NCBI GenBank assembly: GCA_964007475.1
Contig: OZ023274.1
Span: 77,449,303 to 77,513,302 of the forward strand
Direction: 5' to 3'
Source of the DNA: Hybos culiciformis
Lineage: Eukaryota; Arthropoda; Insecta; Diptera; Hybotidae
DNA: 64,000 nt
The notes under the pieces were generated by a model. That model saw only the letters and a list, made by a program, of their open reading frames with translations, did not search any database and had not been told where the DNA came from. Positions 11,702 through 22,576 of this stretch are shown one piece after another. The position numbers were made by a program, and so were the translations under genes. The stretch's first letter is position 1. Each line of letters starts with the position of its first letter.

Positions 11702-12454
11702 CCTACCTCCAGTGGTGGGATTCAAAACATTTAACAACCGGTTCTCATCCCGTAAAAAAAATAATACCATTTTTTTTGTGGTTTCGAATCCTCTAAAAAG
11801 TTATTTTAATTTTTTCAATTTGATTCTAAAGACCTTTCCAGAACATGTATATACTTTCTCCTTCATAAAAACTCATAAATTTTTCGATTGATGTGACCAA
11901 ATGTTTTAATTTCAAAACAGGCTTGCTTGTTACACGTTTATTACTTTGTAAAAGCATATTTTTACTCTTATTCAGTTCTTTACTCACAGTATTCACATAA
12001 CATAGTTAAAGAAAAAGAAGATTTTTCAGATAAATAAGTTAAACGCTTGTCAAATTTTCCAGTATATCTTTTATAAATTAATAAAAAAGCGAGAAAAAAA
12101 TTGTTTTATTGTAAATTGTACTCGCATCACCTATCAAGATACTCATCGTGTGAAAGTAGTTTTTAAAGTTTTAGATAACACACTGACCGAAAGCCAAACA
12201 TCATGTTTTTTATATAATTGAATTTTTATAATTAATACAAATTTTAATGTTAATTCAAATTGTATATTCTTTGAGTAGTTGAGAAATTGCCACGGAGGGA
12301 CTGTTAAAACAGTGAATAGTTATTTTAAAACTTTTTCAGGCGATTTTCGCGAACCTACAAATTTTAGGAACCGGTTCGCGCGAATCTTAAATATTCTAGG
12401 AAACGGTTCGCGCGAACCGGTGCTAACCGGCTGAATCCCACTACTGCCTACCTC
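11702..12454. mobile_element. Non-autonomous hAT-type element with 8-bp target duplication (copy 1)
   Basis: The element body is 11710-12446 (737 bp). It begins CAGTGGTGGGATTCA and its far end is the inverted CAGTAGTGGGATTCA. Both ends are flanked by CCTACCTC (11702-11709 and 12447-12454), an 8-bp target-site duplication typical of hAT transposons. Subterminal motifs repeat around GAACCGGTTCGCGCGAA near the right end and AACCGGTTC near the left. It encodes no transposase; the 74-aa frame over its left end is chance. It sits in the 3' flank of LRR gene 2. Confidence 0.9.
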
Positions 12455-13652
12455 CCCAGCGATACACTTCTTTGTGCCTGGTAAAAAATTAAATTATATT
12501 AAATTTTTGGTAATTTGTTTAATCGTGTATATTTAATTTCTTCTTTTTACGTCCCTCATCTTCTGGTTAATTCTGTTCATCAGTATGCATCTGTACGAAA
12601 TCGATTTAATTAATTAAATTAATTGAGCTCTTCATTTTCGAAGATTATTGAATTATTTCTTGTTAGTACGTAGCATAGAATTTTGAAATTTAAAATCTAA
12701 ATTGTATTGAAGTCCAAATTATTAAAATTATAAATGAACACAGCTAAGTGGTTCACACATCAATTGGTGCGACCAACGGAAGAAATAGAAAAAGACGAAT
12801 TAGTTATTGATTATAAAACTACAAAAAAATCTAAAGACTTGAATAAAAGATATTAATTTTAAATTGTGTTTATTGATAGCTTCTTATCTATATAAATTTC
12901 AAGCTTTTGATAAATTTAATTAATTATTTTTATGATTTATATATGTAGGGGAACATGAGCGACATCACCAGTGTTTCTATAAATCTTAAGGACTTTTGAC
13001 TTTCTGGTAACTAAACCCACACTCAGATAATTCCAAAACCCGTTCACATAATTATAAAGTGATTTTTTTGTATTATTTTTAAAGTCTTAATTTTTTCGAG
13101 AGAGGGACCATTATGACCTATTTAAATTAATCTTTCTTAATATTATTTAACAAAATAAAAAAGATAATTACATATTTGTAATTAATTCGCCAATAGGCGA
13201 AACTGCCCACTTAACAATGACGATTATGATGCATTTGATCAAAAAAACTATTATATTAAATTAAAAATAATATTTTTATTTCCATAAAATCACTTAATTT
13301 GTTATAAAATAAATAACACTTTTCACTTATAGGTACATTGTTACTTATAAAAAAAAAATTTTAATAATAAAACATTACGAAAGTTTATAAAAAAATCAGG
13401 AAAAATATTAAAAAAAAAAAACAAAAACATCGTGTAACTCCATTGTTTGTTGACGGATTTCTGTGCACTTTGGAATGACACTCAAAAGCGTTCTTATAGT
13501 ATATGTTTTGGAGATTTTTAGCGGGATGATGAAATGGCTAAATGACGTTAAACAAAATATACGCCACTGACGAATCCACCCCACTTCCCACATAATTTGA
13601 AGTGGAATACAAATTAACTTTATTAAAAAAAAAATTCAATTTAAAAATTGAG
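12455..13652. other. Rest of the spacer between LRR genes 2 and 3
   Basis: AT-rich DNA with slightly higher-complexity patches around 12730-12860 (a 40-codon frame, listed apart) and 12950-13220. No recognised gene. The minus-strand 61-aa frame at 13408-13593 has no domain or homologue that I recognise and looks like chance. Duplicated exactly at 15997-17194. Confidence 0.5.
12734..12856 (+). CDS. Possible small open reading frame, 40 aa
   Basis: ATG to TAA, starting MNTAKWFTHQLVRPTEEIEK and ending DLNKRY. The composition is more protein-like (charged, with Trp, His and Pro) than the chance frames nearby, which are Ile/Asn/Phe-rich. It has no signal peptide or domain that I recognise. It could be a fragment of an old gene or transposon, an exon of an unrecognised gene, or chance. 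Duplicated exactly at 16276-16398. Confidence 0.15.
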   Translation: MNTAKWFTHQLVRPTEEIEKDELVIDYKTTKKSKDLNKRY

Positions 13653-13660
13653 TATAAATA
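13653..13660 (+). promoter_or_regulatory. TATA box of LRR gene 3
   Basis: TATAAATA 70 bases before the ATG at 13723, followed by TTTAGTCGCAATTTT. Same arrangement as upstream of LRR gene 2. Confidence 0.6.
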
Positions 13661-13722
13661 AAATTTTAATTTAGTCGCAATTTTACATTTCAAAGTTTAA
13701 ATCATATACTGAAGAAAACAAT

Positions 13723-15009
13723 ATGAAAACATTTAAATTTAAAATTTTTGTTTTAATTTTAATTCATTTTAATTTAATTTTTTCCGATGATAATTTTGGA
13801 AAAAATTGTGAAGATGCTGGTAATACGTTAATTATGTGTCGAAATTTTGAATTACCAGAAAACCAACATGACATAATATTAAAATATTCCGGAACAGAGC
13901 TTAGTAATTTAGAAGCAGTACAATTTAGTCAGTGTATTATGAATTCAATACCCATTAATTTTTTCGAAGCATTTCCAAATATTGTATATATTGAAATTTC
14001 TGATTGTAAATTGGAAAAACTTAGAGAAAAAGATTTGAATCCAATAAATCAATCTATAAAAGTCATAAATTTTATAAATAATAAAATTGCAATGTTACCA
14101 GCAAATATATTTGCATCATTTAAAAAAATTGAATCAATTTATTTAAAATCAAATTTAATTAAAACTATTAATTCAAAAGTTTTTTCAACATTACAAAAAT
14201 TAAGCAGTTTAAGTTTAAATTATAATAAAATTGGACTTATTGAAGCGAAATCATTTCCTCAAAGCTTACAAATATTAGATTTATCTCAAAATGAAATTGT
14301 TAATTTAAATTCAGAAACATTTAAAAATAATATAAATTTAGAGTATTTAATTTTACATCATAATAAAATTAAAGAATTTCATCCCAAAATATTTGAACCA
14401 TTGATCAAATTAATACAATTAGATTTAAATAAAAATGAAATAAAATATTTTCAAGCTGATTTTTTACCGATTAATTTAGTCAAATTACGTCTACAATATA
14501 ATTATATTACATTATTTGAGTTAACTAAAGATAATACAAATAAATTGAATTTCCTTGACGAATTAATAATAAACTCTCAATTAAATTCAAAATTGATTAT
14601 AAACTTAGAATACTTAAATTCACTTGATTTAAAAACTCTCGATTTACGCAAATCAAATGTAAAACAATTAACACGAATTTCATTTTCTAAATTACATAAA
14701 TTAGAAAATTTAAATTTATCTGAAAACAATTTTACAGAATTTGATTTAGCTATATTGAGTAGTATTAATAAAATTTTTGTATTGGATATAAGAAATAATA
14801 ATTTAACAAATTTGAATTATAAAATTATAGAAAATTTTAATAAAATACCAGAAAAAATATTTTTACAAGGAAATGATTGGAATTGTAAATTTTTGGAAGA
14901 AATGATTGATTACATGATTTCTAAAAATATAATTATTGGAATTGTTGTTTCCGAGAAATGTAAAGATGCTAAGCAAATAGTTGTAAATAAAATTTGTTGT
15001 TGGCCATAA
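13723..15009 (+). CDS. Secreted leucine-rich-repeat protein (LRR gene 3), recombinant copy
   Basis: Single-exon 428-aa protein with a signal peptide (MKTFKFKIFVLILIHFNLIF), N-terminal cysteines in FGKNCED and IMCRNF, PINFFEAFPN, irregular LRRs and the NDWNCKFL ... ICCWP cap. It differs from gene 4 at only two residues (F4 versus I4, E411 versus D411). Its body matches gene 4, but its last codons (GAG for residue 411) and its whole 3' flank match gene 2. This is what an unequal crossover between gene 2 and gene 4 near their 3' ends would produce. The frame is intact, with TATA box and polyadenylation signal in place, so it should be expressed. Secreted; ligand and role not visible. Confidence 0.92.
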   Translation: MKTFKFKIFVLILIHFNLIFSDDNFGKNCEDAGNTLIMCRNFELPENQHDIILKYSGTELSNLEAVQFSQCIMNSIPINFFEAFPNIVYIEISDCKLEKLREKDLNPINQSIKVINFINNKIAMLPANIFASFKKIESIYLKSNLIKTINSKVFSTLQKLSSLSLNYNKIGLIEAKSFPQSLQILDLSQNEIVNLNSETFKNNINLEYLILHHNKIKEFHPKIFEPLIKLIQLDLNKNEIKYFQADFLPINLVKLRLQYNYITLFELTKDNTNKLNFLDELIINSQLNSKLIINLEYLNSLDLKTLDLRKSNVKQLTRISFSKLHKLENLNLSENNFTEFDLAILSSINKIFVLDIRNNNLTNLNYKIIENFNKIPEKIFLQGNDWNCKFLEEMIDYMISKNIIIGIVVSEKCKDAKQIVVNKICCWP

Positions 15010-15108
15010 AAATTACACATACCTGTGTGTATATACATTTTGTTCATTTATACTTATTTTCCTTATTTTAAAATTAAAAAAAAAATATTGTATCATATTT
15101 TGGTAATT

Positions 15109-15114
15109 AATAAA
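15109..15114 (+). terminator. Polyadenylation signal of LRR gene 3
   Basis: AATAAA 100 bases after the stop codon at 15007-15009, the duplicate of 11567-11572. Confidence 0.5.
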
Positions 15115-15243
15115 AACAGAATTATATGTAATACATTCTTACTATATTAGAGTATAATACAAGTTTAATCAACAAAAGAGGTCGAATCTAATTTTTTATT
15201 CGTAATTCTTGAATGTTATGAAATTTTATATAATATGTACTAC

Positions 15244-15996
15244 CCTACCTCCAGTGGTGGGATTCAAAACATTTAACAACCGGTTCTCATCCCGTAAAAA
15301 AAATAATACCATTTTTTTTGTGGTTTCGAATCCTCTAAAAAGTTATTTTAATTTTTTCAATTTGATTCTAAAGACCTTTCCAGAACATGTATATACTTTC
15401 TCCTTCATAAAAACTCATAAATTTTTCGATTGATGTGACCAAATGTTTTAATTTCAAAACAGGCTTGCTTGTTACACGTTTATTACTTTGTAAAAGCATA
15501 TTTTTACTCTTATTCAGTTCTTTACTCACAGTATTCACATAACATAGTTAAAGAAAAAGAAGATTTTTCAGATAAATAAGTTAAACGCTTGTCAAATTTT
15601 CCAGTATATCTTTTATAAATTAATAAAAAAGCGAGAAAAAAATTGTTTTATTGTAAATTGTACTCGCATCACCTATCAAGATACTCATCGTGTGAAAGTA
15701 GTTTTTAAAGTTTTAGATAACACACTGACCGAAAGCCAAACATCATGTTTTTTATATAATTGAATTTTTATAATTAATACAAATTTTAATGTTAATTCAA
15801 ATTGTATATTCTTTGAGTAGTTGAGAAATTGCCACGGAGGGACTGTTAAAACAGTGAATAGTTATTTTAAAACTTTTTCAGGCGATTTTCGCGAACCTAC
15901 AAATTTTAGGAACCGGTTCGCGCGAATCTTAAATATTCTAGGAAACGGTTCGCGCGAACCGGTGCTAACCGGCTGAATCCCACTACTGCCTACCTC
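15244..15996. mobile_element. Non-autonomous hAT-type element (copy 2, duplicated with its host segment)
   Basis: Body 15252-15988 with flanking CCTACCTC at 15244-15251 and 15989-15996. Identical to the copy at 11710-12446, including the target duplication. It therefore arrived by segmental duplication and not by a second insertion. Confidence 0.9.
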
Positions 15997-17194
15997 CCCA
16001 GCGATACACTTCTTTGTGCCTGGTAAAAAATTAAATTATATTAAATTTTTGGTAATTTGTTTAATCGTGTATATTTAATTTCTTCTTTTTACGTCCCTCA
16101 TCTTCTGGTTAATTCTGTTCATCAGTATGCATCTGTACGAAATCGATTTAATTAATTAAATTAATTGAGCTCTTCATTTTCGAAGATTATTGAATTATTT
16201 CTTGTTAGTACGTAGCATAGAATTTTGAAATTTAAAATCTAAATTGTATTGAAGTCCAAATTATTAAAATTATAAATGAACACAGCTAAGTGGTTCACAC
16301 ATCAATTGGTGCGACCAACGGAAGAAATAGAAAAAGACGAATTAGTTATTGATTATAAAACTACAAAAAAATCTAAAGACTTGAATAAAAGATATTAATT
16401 TTAAATTGTGTTTATTGATAGCTTCTTATCTATATAAATTTCAAGCTTTTGATAAATTTAATTAATTATTTTTATGATTTATATATGTAGGGGAACATGA
16501 GCGACATCACCAGTGTTTCTATAAATCTTAAGGACTTTTGACTTTCTGGTAACTAAACCCACACTCAGATAATTCCAAAACCCGTTCACATAATTATAAA
16601 GTGATTTTTTTGTATTATTTTTAAAGTCTTAATTTTTTCGAGAGAGGGACCATTATGACCTATTTAAATTAATCTTTCTTAATATTATTTAACAAAATAA
16701 AAAAGATAATTACATATTTGTAATTAATTCGCCAATAGGCGAAACTGCCCACTTAACAATGACGATTATGATGCATTTGATCAAAAAAACTATTATATTA
16801 AATTAAAAATAATATTTTTATTTCCATAAAATCACTTAATTTGTTATAAAATAAATAACACTTTTCACTTATAGGTACATTGTTACTTATAAAAAAAAAA
16901 TTTTAATAATAAAACATTACGAAAGTTTATAAAAAAATCAGGAAAAATATTAAAAAAAAAAAACAAAAACATCGTGTAACTCCATTGTTTGTTGACGGAT
17001 TTCTGTGCACTTTGGAATGACACTCAAAAGCGTTCTTATAGTATATGTTTTGGAGATTTTTAGCGGGATGATGAAATGGCTAAATGACGTTAAACAAAAT
17101 ATACGCCACTGACGAATCCACCCCACTTCCCACATAATTTGAAGTGGAATACAAATTAACTTTATTAAAAAAAAAATTCAATTTAAAAATTGAG
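15997..17194. other. Rest of the spacer between LRR genes 3 and 4
   Basis: Exact duplicate of 12455-13652; nothing recognised beyond the repeated 40-codon frame. Confidence 0.5.
16276..16398 (+). CDS. Possible small open reading frame, 40 aa (duplicate)
   Basis: Identical copy of the frame at 12734-12856, carried by the tandem duplication. Its intactness says nothing about selection because the duplication is so recent. Confidence 0.15.
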   Translation: MNTAKWFTHQLVRPTEEIEKDELVIDYKTTKKSKDLNKRY

Positions 17195-17202
17195 TATAAA
17201 TA
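17195..17202 (+). promoter_or_regulatory. TATA box of LRR gene 4
   Basis: TATAAATA 70 bases before the ATG at 17265, in a promoter region identical to that of gene 3. Confidence 0.6.
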
Positions 17203-17264
17203 AAATTTTAATTTAGTCGCAATTTTACATTTCAAAGTTTAAATCATATACTGAAGAAAACAAT

Positions 17265-18551
17265 ATGAAAACAATTAAATTTAAAATTTTTGTTTTAATT
17301 TTAATTCATTTTAATTTAATTTTTTCCGATGATAATTTTGGAAAAAATTGTGAAGATGCTGGTAATACGTTAATTATGTGTCGAAATTTTGAATTACCAG
17401 AAAACCAACATGACATAATATTAAAATATTCCGGAACAGAGCTTAGTAATTTAGAAGCAGTACAATTTAGTCAGTGTATTATGAATTCAATACCCATTAA
17501 TTTTTTCGAAGCATTTCCAAATATTGTATATATTGAAATTTCTGATTGTAAATTGGAAAAACTTAGAGAAAAAGATTTGAATCCAATAAATCAATCTATA
17601 AAAGTCATAAATTTTATAAATAATAAAATTGCAATGTTACCAGCAAATATATTTGCATCATTTAAAAAAATTGAATCAATTTATTTAAAATCAAATTTAA
17701 TTAAAACTATTAATTCAAAAGTTTTTTCAACATTACAAAAATTAAGCAGTTTAAGTTTAAATTATAATAAAATTGGACTTATTGAAGCGAAATCATTTCC
17801 TCAAAGCTTACAAATATTAGATTTATCTCAAAATGAAATTGTTAATTTAAATTCAGAAACATTTAAAAATAATATAAATTTAGAGTATTTAATTTTACAT
17901 CATAATAAAATTAAAGAATTTCATCCCAAAATATTTGAACCATTGATCAAATTAATACAATTAGATTTAAATAAAAATGAAATAAAATATTTTCAAGCTG
18001 ATTTTTTACCGATTAATTTAGTCAAATTACGTCTACAATATAATTATATTACATTATTTGAGTTAACTAAAGATAATACAAATAAATTGAATTTCCTTGA
18101 CGAATTAATAATAAACTCTCAATTAAATTCAAAATTGATTATAAACTTAGAATACTTAAATTCACTTGATTTAAAAACTCTCGATTTACGCAAATCAAAT
18201 GTAAAACAATTAACACGAATTTCATTTTCTAAATTACATAAATTAGAAAATTTAAATTTATCTGAAAACAATTTTACAGAATTTGATTTAGCTATATTGA
18301 GTAGTATTAATAAAATTTTTGTATTGGATATAAGAAATAATAATTTAACAAATTTGAATTATAAAATTATAGAAAATTTTAATAAAATACCAGAAAAAAT
18401 ATTTTTACAAGGAAATGATTGGAATTGTAAATTTTTGGAAGAAATGATTGATTACATGATTTCTAAAAATATAATTATTGGAATTGTTGTTTCCGACAAA
18501 TGTAAAGATGCTAAGCAAATAGTTGTAAATAAAATTTGTTGTTGGCCATAA
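17265..18551 (+). CDS. Secreted leucine-rich-repeat protein (LRR gene 4)
   Basis: Single-exon 428-aa protein. It has the signal peptide MKTIKFKIFVLILIHFNLIF, conserved N-terminal cysteines, PINFFEAFPN, irregular LRRs, and the NDWNCKFL ... SDKC ... ICCWP cap with no membrane anchor. It is near identical to gene 3 (two residues differ). Its 3' flank is unique, diverging from those of genes 2 and 3 exactly after the stop codon, so it is probably the parental copy that gave gene 3 its body. It is the last gene of the cluster before the gene desert. A 99-aa minus-strand frame over its 3' end is a shadow. Role as for the other family members: probably a secreted binding protein, ligand unknown. Confidence 0.92.
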   Translation: MKTIKFKIFVLILIHFNLIFSDDNFGKNCEDAGNTLIMCRNFELPENQHDIILKYSGTELSNLEAVQFSQCIMNSIPINFFEAFPNIVYIEISDCKLEKLREKDLNPINQSIKVINFINNKIAMLPANIFASFKKIESIYLKSNLIKTINSKVFSTLQKLSSLSLNYNKIGLIEAKSFPQSLQILDLSQNEIVNLNSETFKNNINLEYLILHHNKIKEFHPKIFEPLIKLIQLDLNKNEIKYFQADFLPINLVKLRLQYNYITLFELTKDNTNKLNFLDELIINSQLNSKLIINLEYLNSLDLKTLDLRKSNVKQLTRISFSKLHKLENLNLSENNFTEFDLAILSSINKIFVLDIRNNNLTNLNYKIIENFNKIPEKIFLQGNDWNCKFLEEMIDYMISKNIIIGIVVSDKCKDAKQIVVNKICCWP

Positions 18552-18595
18552 TAATTATTTATATATTGTTGATTGAATACATTTTGTATGTTTAT

Positions 18596-18601
18596 AATAA
18601 A
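18596..18601 (+). terminator. Polyadenylation signal of LRR gene 4
   Basis: AATAAA 45 bases after the stop codon, in a 3' flank unrelated to those of genes 2 and 3. Confidence 0.5.
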
Positions 18602-21600
18602 ATTAAAAGTATATCTGTAATATTTGTTTATTTTATTCGAGTACAATGGTCTCGGTGCGAACGTTATTACAAATAAATAATTTCTATTTATAATTTTATT
18701 TTTATTTACAATTTTCCCGATTTTTCGGGTTTTCCTTCCGCCTATTGTCAAACAAATATAAACTACTACAATTGCTAACGGAATATTCCAGATACACGTA
18801 ATTGTATTAAAGTAAGGTTATAGCCTCGCTCACCGAGGAGTATCCATCTTTAATGTTTTCTTGAAAAATAACTTACATTTGGTGTGAATAAATACTTCTT
18901 ACACTTCTCATACTTCAAATTGGTAGAGAAGTTAGATTGGGGTGCCTTTAACCGCGACCTTAGTTATAGCAACTAACATTCTCTTGTGAATACAAAGTCA
19001 ACTTACAAAGAATTGATTACCGTGCAAAGATTATTCGAATTAAATAAAAAAAAGAGAGCAATTTAATAAAATATTTTTTGAAAAATATTACTTAGAATTA
19101 AAATTGGAATATTCAGAGTTAAAATCATTACTTAGTCCTAATTTGGAAATTATTTTAAATAAAAATGTTACTTGTTTCTTGTTATAAAAGAACTGTATTG
19201 GATGGATGGGCTTACAAATCAAAATTATTACTTTGTATTATTTAAAATGTTTTTTAAAGAAAAAACTTATATCTCTTACTGAGGTTTTGTTCTTGTTGTA
19301 ATATGTTTTCTTCAATAAAATGTTGGCGCCTTTTTATTAAAGGTTCGCCGATTAATCTTCTTTTTTTTTTTATAGATTTTTCATGTATTTTTTTTTCTTC
19401 TTTTCAAATAAGAATTCCATAAATATTTTGTAAATATTATATAGAAAATATTATCAAATAGCTTGAAATGAAGCTATTTAATGGTTTTTACCTTTTTCAC
19501 AGGTAAATCATAAAAAAAAGTTTATTTTACATCATATATCCTTCTTCTTTTTTTCTTTTGAACAAAAAATACTTTCCTAAATTGAATATTAACTTTTATT
19601 GAAAACAAATTTTCATTTCGCCTATAAAAATAAAAAAAAAAATATTATTTTTGTGTACCTATGTTATTTTCCCAAAATTTATGATACTATTTTGTAAATC
19701 TAGTGATGTTATGCGGATGGGATGTTATTTTTCTTTAATTTAACTATTTGGTACGTAAGGGCTTATTATAAGCAGGAAATAAATTATTTACAACTTAATT
19801 AGTTGGCTGTAAAATTGATGTTTGAAAATTCATTGAATGATTCTTTCGATCCTTTGATATGTCTGGTTTTTATAATATAATATATTGTCGATCATTATCA
19901 TCAGTAAATATTGATAACCATTTAGAACAGAAATATGTCTTCTAAACTCATATATAAGTGCCAAAGAACATATAAAAATAACCACCCAAACTGCCAAAAA
20001 GTGAAAATATAATTTAAAAAACAATATTTTTATTCTTATTTATTATTTTGTTTTTCAATTCTAAACTATCAAAACATGTCTAGACTTATAACTGCGTTAA
20101 TTTTATCAAAAATTAATAAATCTTTTCGATTATGTCATATGTCATCAAAGAAATCCAATTTTAAGTTATAAAATTTTAGCCTAATATAAAGAAACCTATA
20201 CAATTTTATGGAATACTTTTTAACAGATAATTTAAGACATTTAATTTGGTAAGCAATTTTAACCTTAACAAAAAAACATCAAATAATTAGTCATATTTTA
20301 TCATTCCTTAAAACAATTTAGATCTGATTTTATAATTTTATTTTAATTATTTTATGCGGTTTTCAGGTTGTTTGCTAAATGCTCCTAATATTAGTATTAC
20401 TAAGGGCTTCACTTCAAGTAATAAGTATACTAATATCATTATAATACAAACATAATAATTCATATTTTTATGTAAGTCTTATTTTATCAAAAATTTCGTT
20501 AATAAAAGGGTTAAATTTTCGATTTATGAATTATTATACTTTACTTATAATAAGAATTAAAATTTCAATGAACGTTCAATGCAAGGTAAGAAAAGAAATT
20601 GTGAAAATCAATGTGAATAATATCAATAAAAATCATTTCAATTTTATATTGAATTTGAAGATTTAAAAGATTTACAATTTACCATGCTTGAGGCTTTAAG
20701 GCATTAGGATGTAAATCCATATGATAATAATTATTTACATCAGAGAGGAAAAATTATACTAAATTTACATTTTTTAAACCCTTTTTTTTTGTATGTGATG
20801 TGTGTAGTTTTAGATGTATATGTATATTAAGGGTCATGTCCTTGGAGATTTCTTTTCGAAGGTATTTAGTATTATTATAGTTTAGCATGAAGTGATATTT
20901 CGGTTTTTTTAAGGATTATCATATAAATAAATATTTTTTCTTAACATTTAACATTAAGTGAAAATAAGTTTTAAATTTAATAATAAATTTATTCCATTAT
21001 TTCCATTATAAAATAAAATACATTTAAATTTTATAAACAGCAATTAAATTTTTTTATAAACAGCAATTAAATTTTAACGAAATACTTTCTTTAAAAATGC
21101 TTTTCTTTGGAAAGCTTGAAAATAAACATTATAAATAACAAAATAAGTTATATTCAGTCAGATGGGAATAATTAAGAAATTCGTTTTCTTTGAGACCATT
21201 AATAATCTTTTTAGGATATTTTTTATTGCTTTCGCAGTATTAACGATCTGAAAAGCTGTATGATACATTTTTTTACTAAAAGAAATATAGATAAAAATAT
21301 ATAACCCTTGGAGCATGTTTTCACTTTCTTAAAATTGTTCCGATCCAGATCAAACCGCGTTCTCCCTTCTCCCTAGTTTCTGAAATAACGAGAATGTTTA
21401 ATTTTAAAATACTTTTTATTTTCTTTACACCAACATTCACATTACTATCAGAGCTTATTTTGTCATATCTGTCAACATTAATGCTCATCATTAGAGAACG
21501 AACTTATATGGACTATCAGAGCTTATTTCGATCGAATATGTCACATTTCTTTTTCATTACATTTTCGGCATCTTTAGAACGCATACAGAAACATTAATCT

Positions 21601-22243
21601 ATTATTTTTGCGATATCTATTTATTACTAGAACTACATTTTAATAAGTATAATTTATTAATCAGAGCATTATTTTCCATGAAATTTTCTTTTTTTTATAT
21701 TTATTTAAATTATAGATGCCTAGCTGCATTGAACCTTAATTTATAATATATTTTTTCAGGTTAATGAATTTTCTTAAATGCTTCAATCAAATAAACAGTT
21801 GATTTGCAATCATTAAAAAATCATGAAAAAGTTTTAATTAAAATGTTGTAAAAAATAAATTATAAGTTCTAAAGGGAAATCAAAGTAAACATTATTTTTT
21901 CCCTGTGATTTTGACTTTCCAATAACTTTCTCAATAAAAAATAAAAAAAAATTTCACACACATTTTTCTGTTGTTAAAATGTTATTTTTATAGTAAAAAT
22001 TTTGATTCTTTCATTTATCTTTGAATTTTAACTCCCCCATTTTCATTGACTAATAAAAATTATTTTGACCTTTAAGTAAAAAAAAAGGAAAAATTTTACA
22101 AAATTCAAGAATGTAAAATTGTTATAAAGGTCTTTAAGAAAACTGAAATATTACAAAATAATCTTAAAATCGTGAAATTCGGTTAATTCTTATTTGTATA
22201 TCGTAGATAAGTTTTTCAAAGTTAATAATAGTAGATTATTGTA
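18602..22243. other. Gene-poor AT-rich DNA
   Basis: No gene recognised. The segment 18790-19000 is less AT-rich than its surroundings (containing CCTCGCTCACCGAGGAG) and may be old transposon sequence, but I could not identify ends or a frame. A 16-base direct repeat around ATCAGAGCTTATTT occurs near 21445 and 21515. Confidence 0.45.
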
Positions 22244-22417
22244 TATGTAAACTAAATTTGTTATTAATTAAAAGTTCTGTATACAGAAAAATACATTGAC
22301 ACGAGTCAATATAATATTTATATCACGAGACCGAAGGTCGAGAGATATAAATTGACAATTGTCAATGTATTTTTGTGTAAATACAGAACGAGTTGTATAA
22401 CAAATTTTGTTTACATA
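22244..22417. mobile_element. 174-bp imperfect palindrome, MITE or foldback-like
   Basis: The left half contains TATGTAAAC, GTTCTGTAT and AAAAATACATTGACA. The right half contains the reverse complements TGTCAATGTATTTTT, ATACAGAAC and GTTTACATA in reverse order. The centre has a further small hairpin GACCGAAGGTC. The whole could fold into one long stem-loop. No clear target-site duplication was found, so the class is unresolved. Confidence 0.7.
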
Positions 22418-22576
22418 TCCAATATACTGTTTTAATGCGTAGGGGAGAGGTAGTTGCAAAGAGAGAATATTTTTTCTTCTCATTTTTTCTCTTTTTTTTT
22501 TTTTGTATTTGGCTGTATTGAAATATTGTGAGAGATATTATGTTTCTTTAGGTATTACGTAATATTCAATACGAAA

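Larger units (their letters stand above)
11246..14787 (+). repeat. 3,542-bp tandem duplication, unit 1
   Basis: Sequence at any position from about 11246 to 15010 matches the sequence 3,542 bases downstream, up to about 18552. I find two single-base differences: 13732/17274 and 14955/18497. The unit runs from the 3' end of one LRR gene through its spacer, with the hAT-type element, into the next LRR gene. Near identity across non-coding DNA means it is recent, or in principle an assembly duplication. Confidence 0.9.
14788..18329 (+). repeat. 3,542-bp tandem duplication, unit 2
   Basis: Second unit of the tandem duplication; similarity continues to about 18552, just past the stop codon of LRR gene 4, where the 3' flanks diverge. 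Confidence 0.9.

Noticed and set aside
11667..11891. 74-aa frame, repeated at 15209-15433
   Set aside because: It runs across the left terminus of the hAT-type element; the duplication, not selection, explains why it occurs twice.
13408..13593. 61-aa minus-strand frame, repeated at 16950-17135
   Set aside because: Ends in a poly-Phe run from a homopolymer; no recognisable domain; duplicated only because the spacer is.
18452..18751. 99-aa minus-strand frame over the 3' end of LRR gene 4
   Set aside because: Antisense shadow; part overlaps the coding region and the rest is low-complexity flank.
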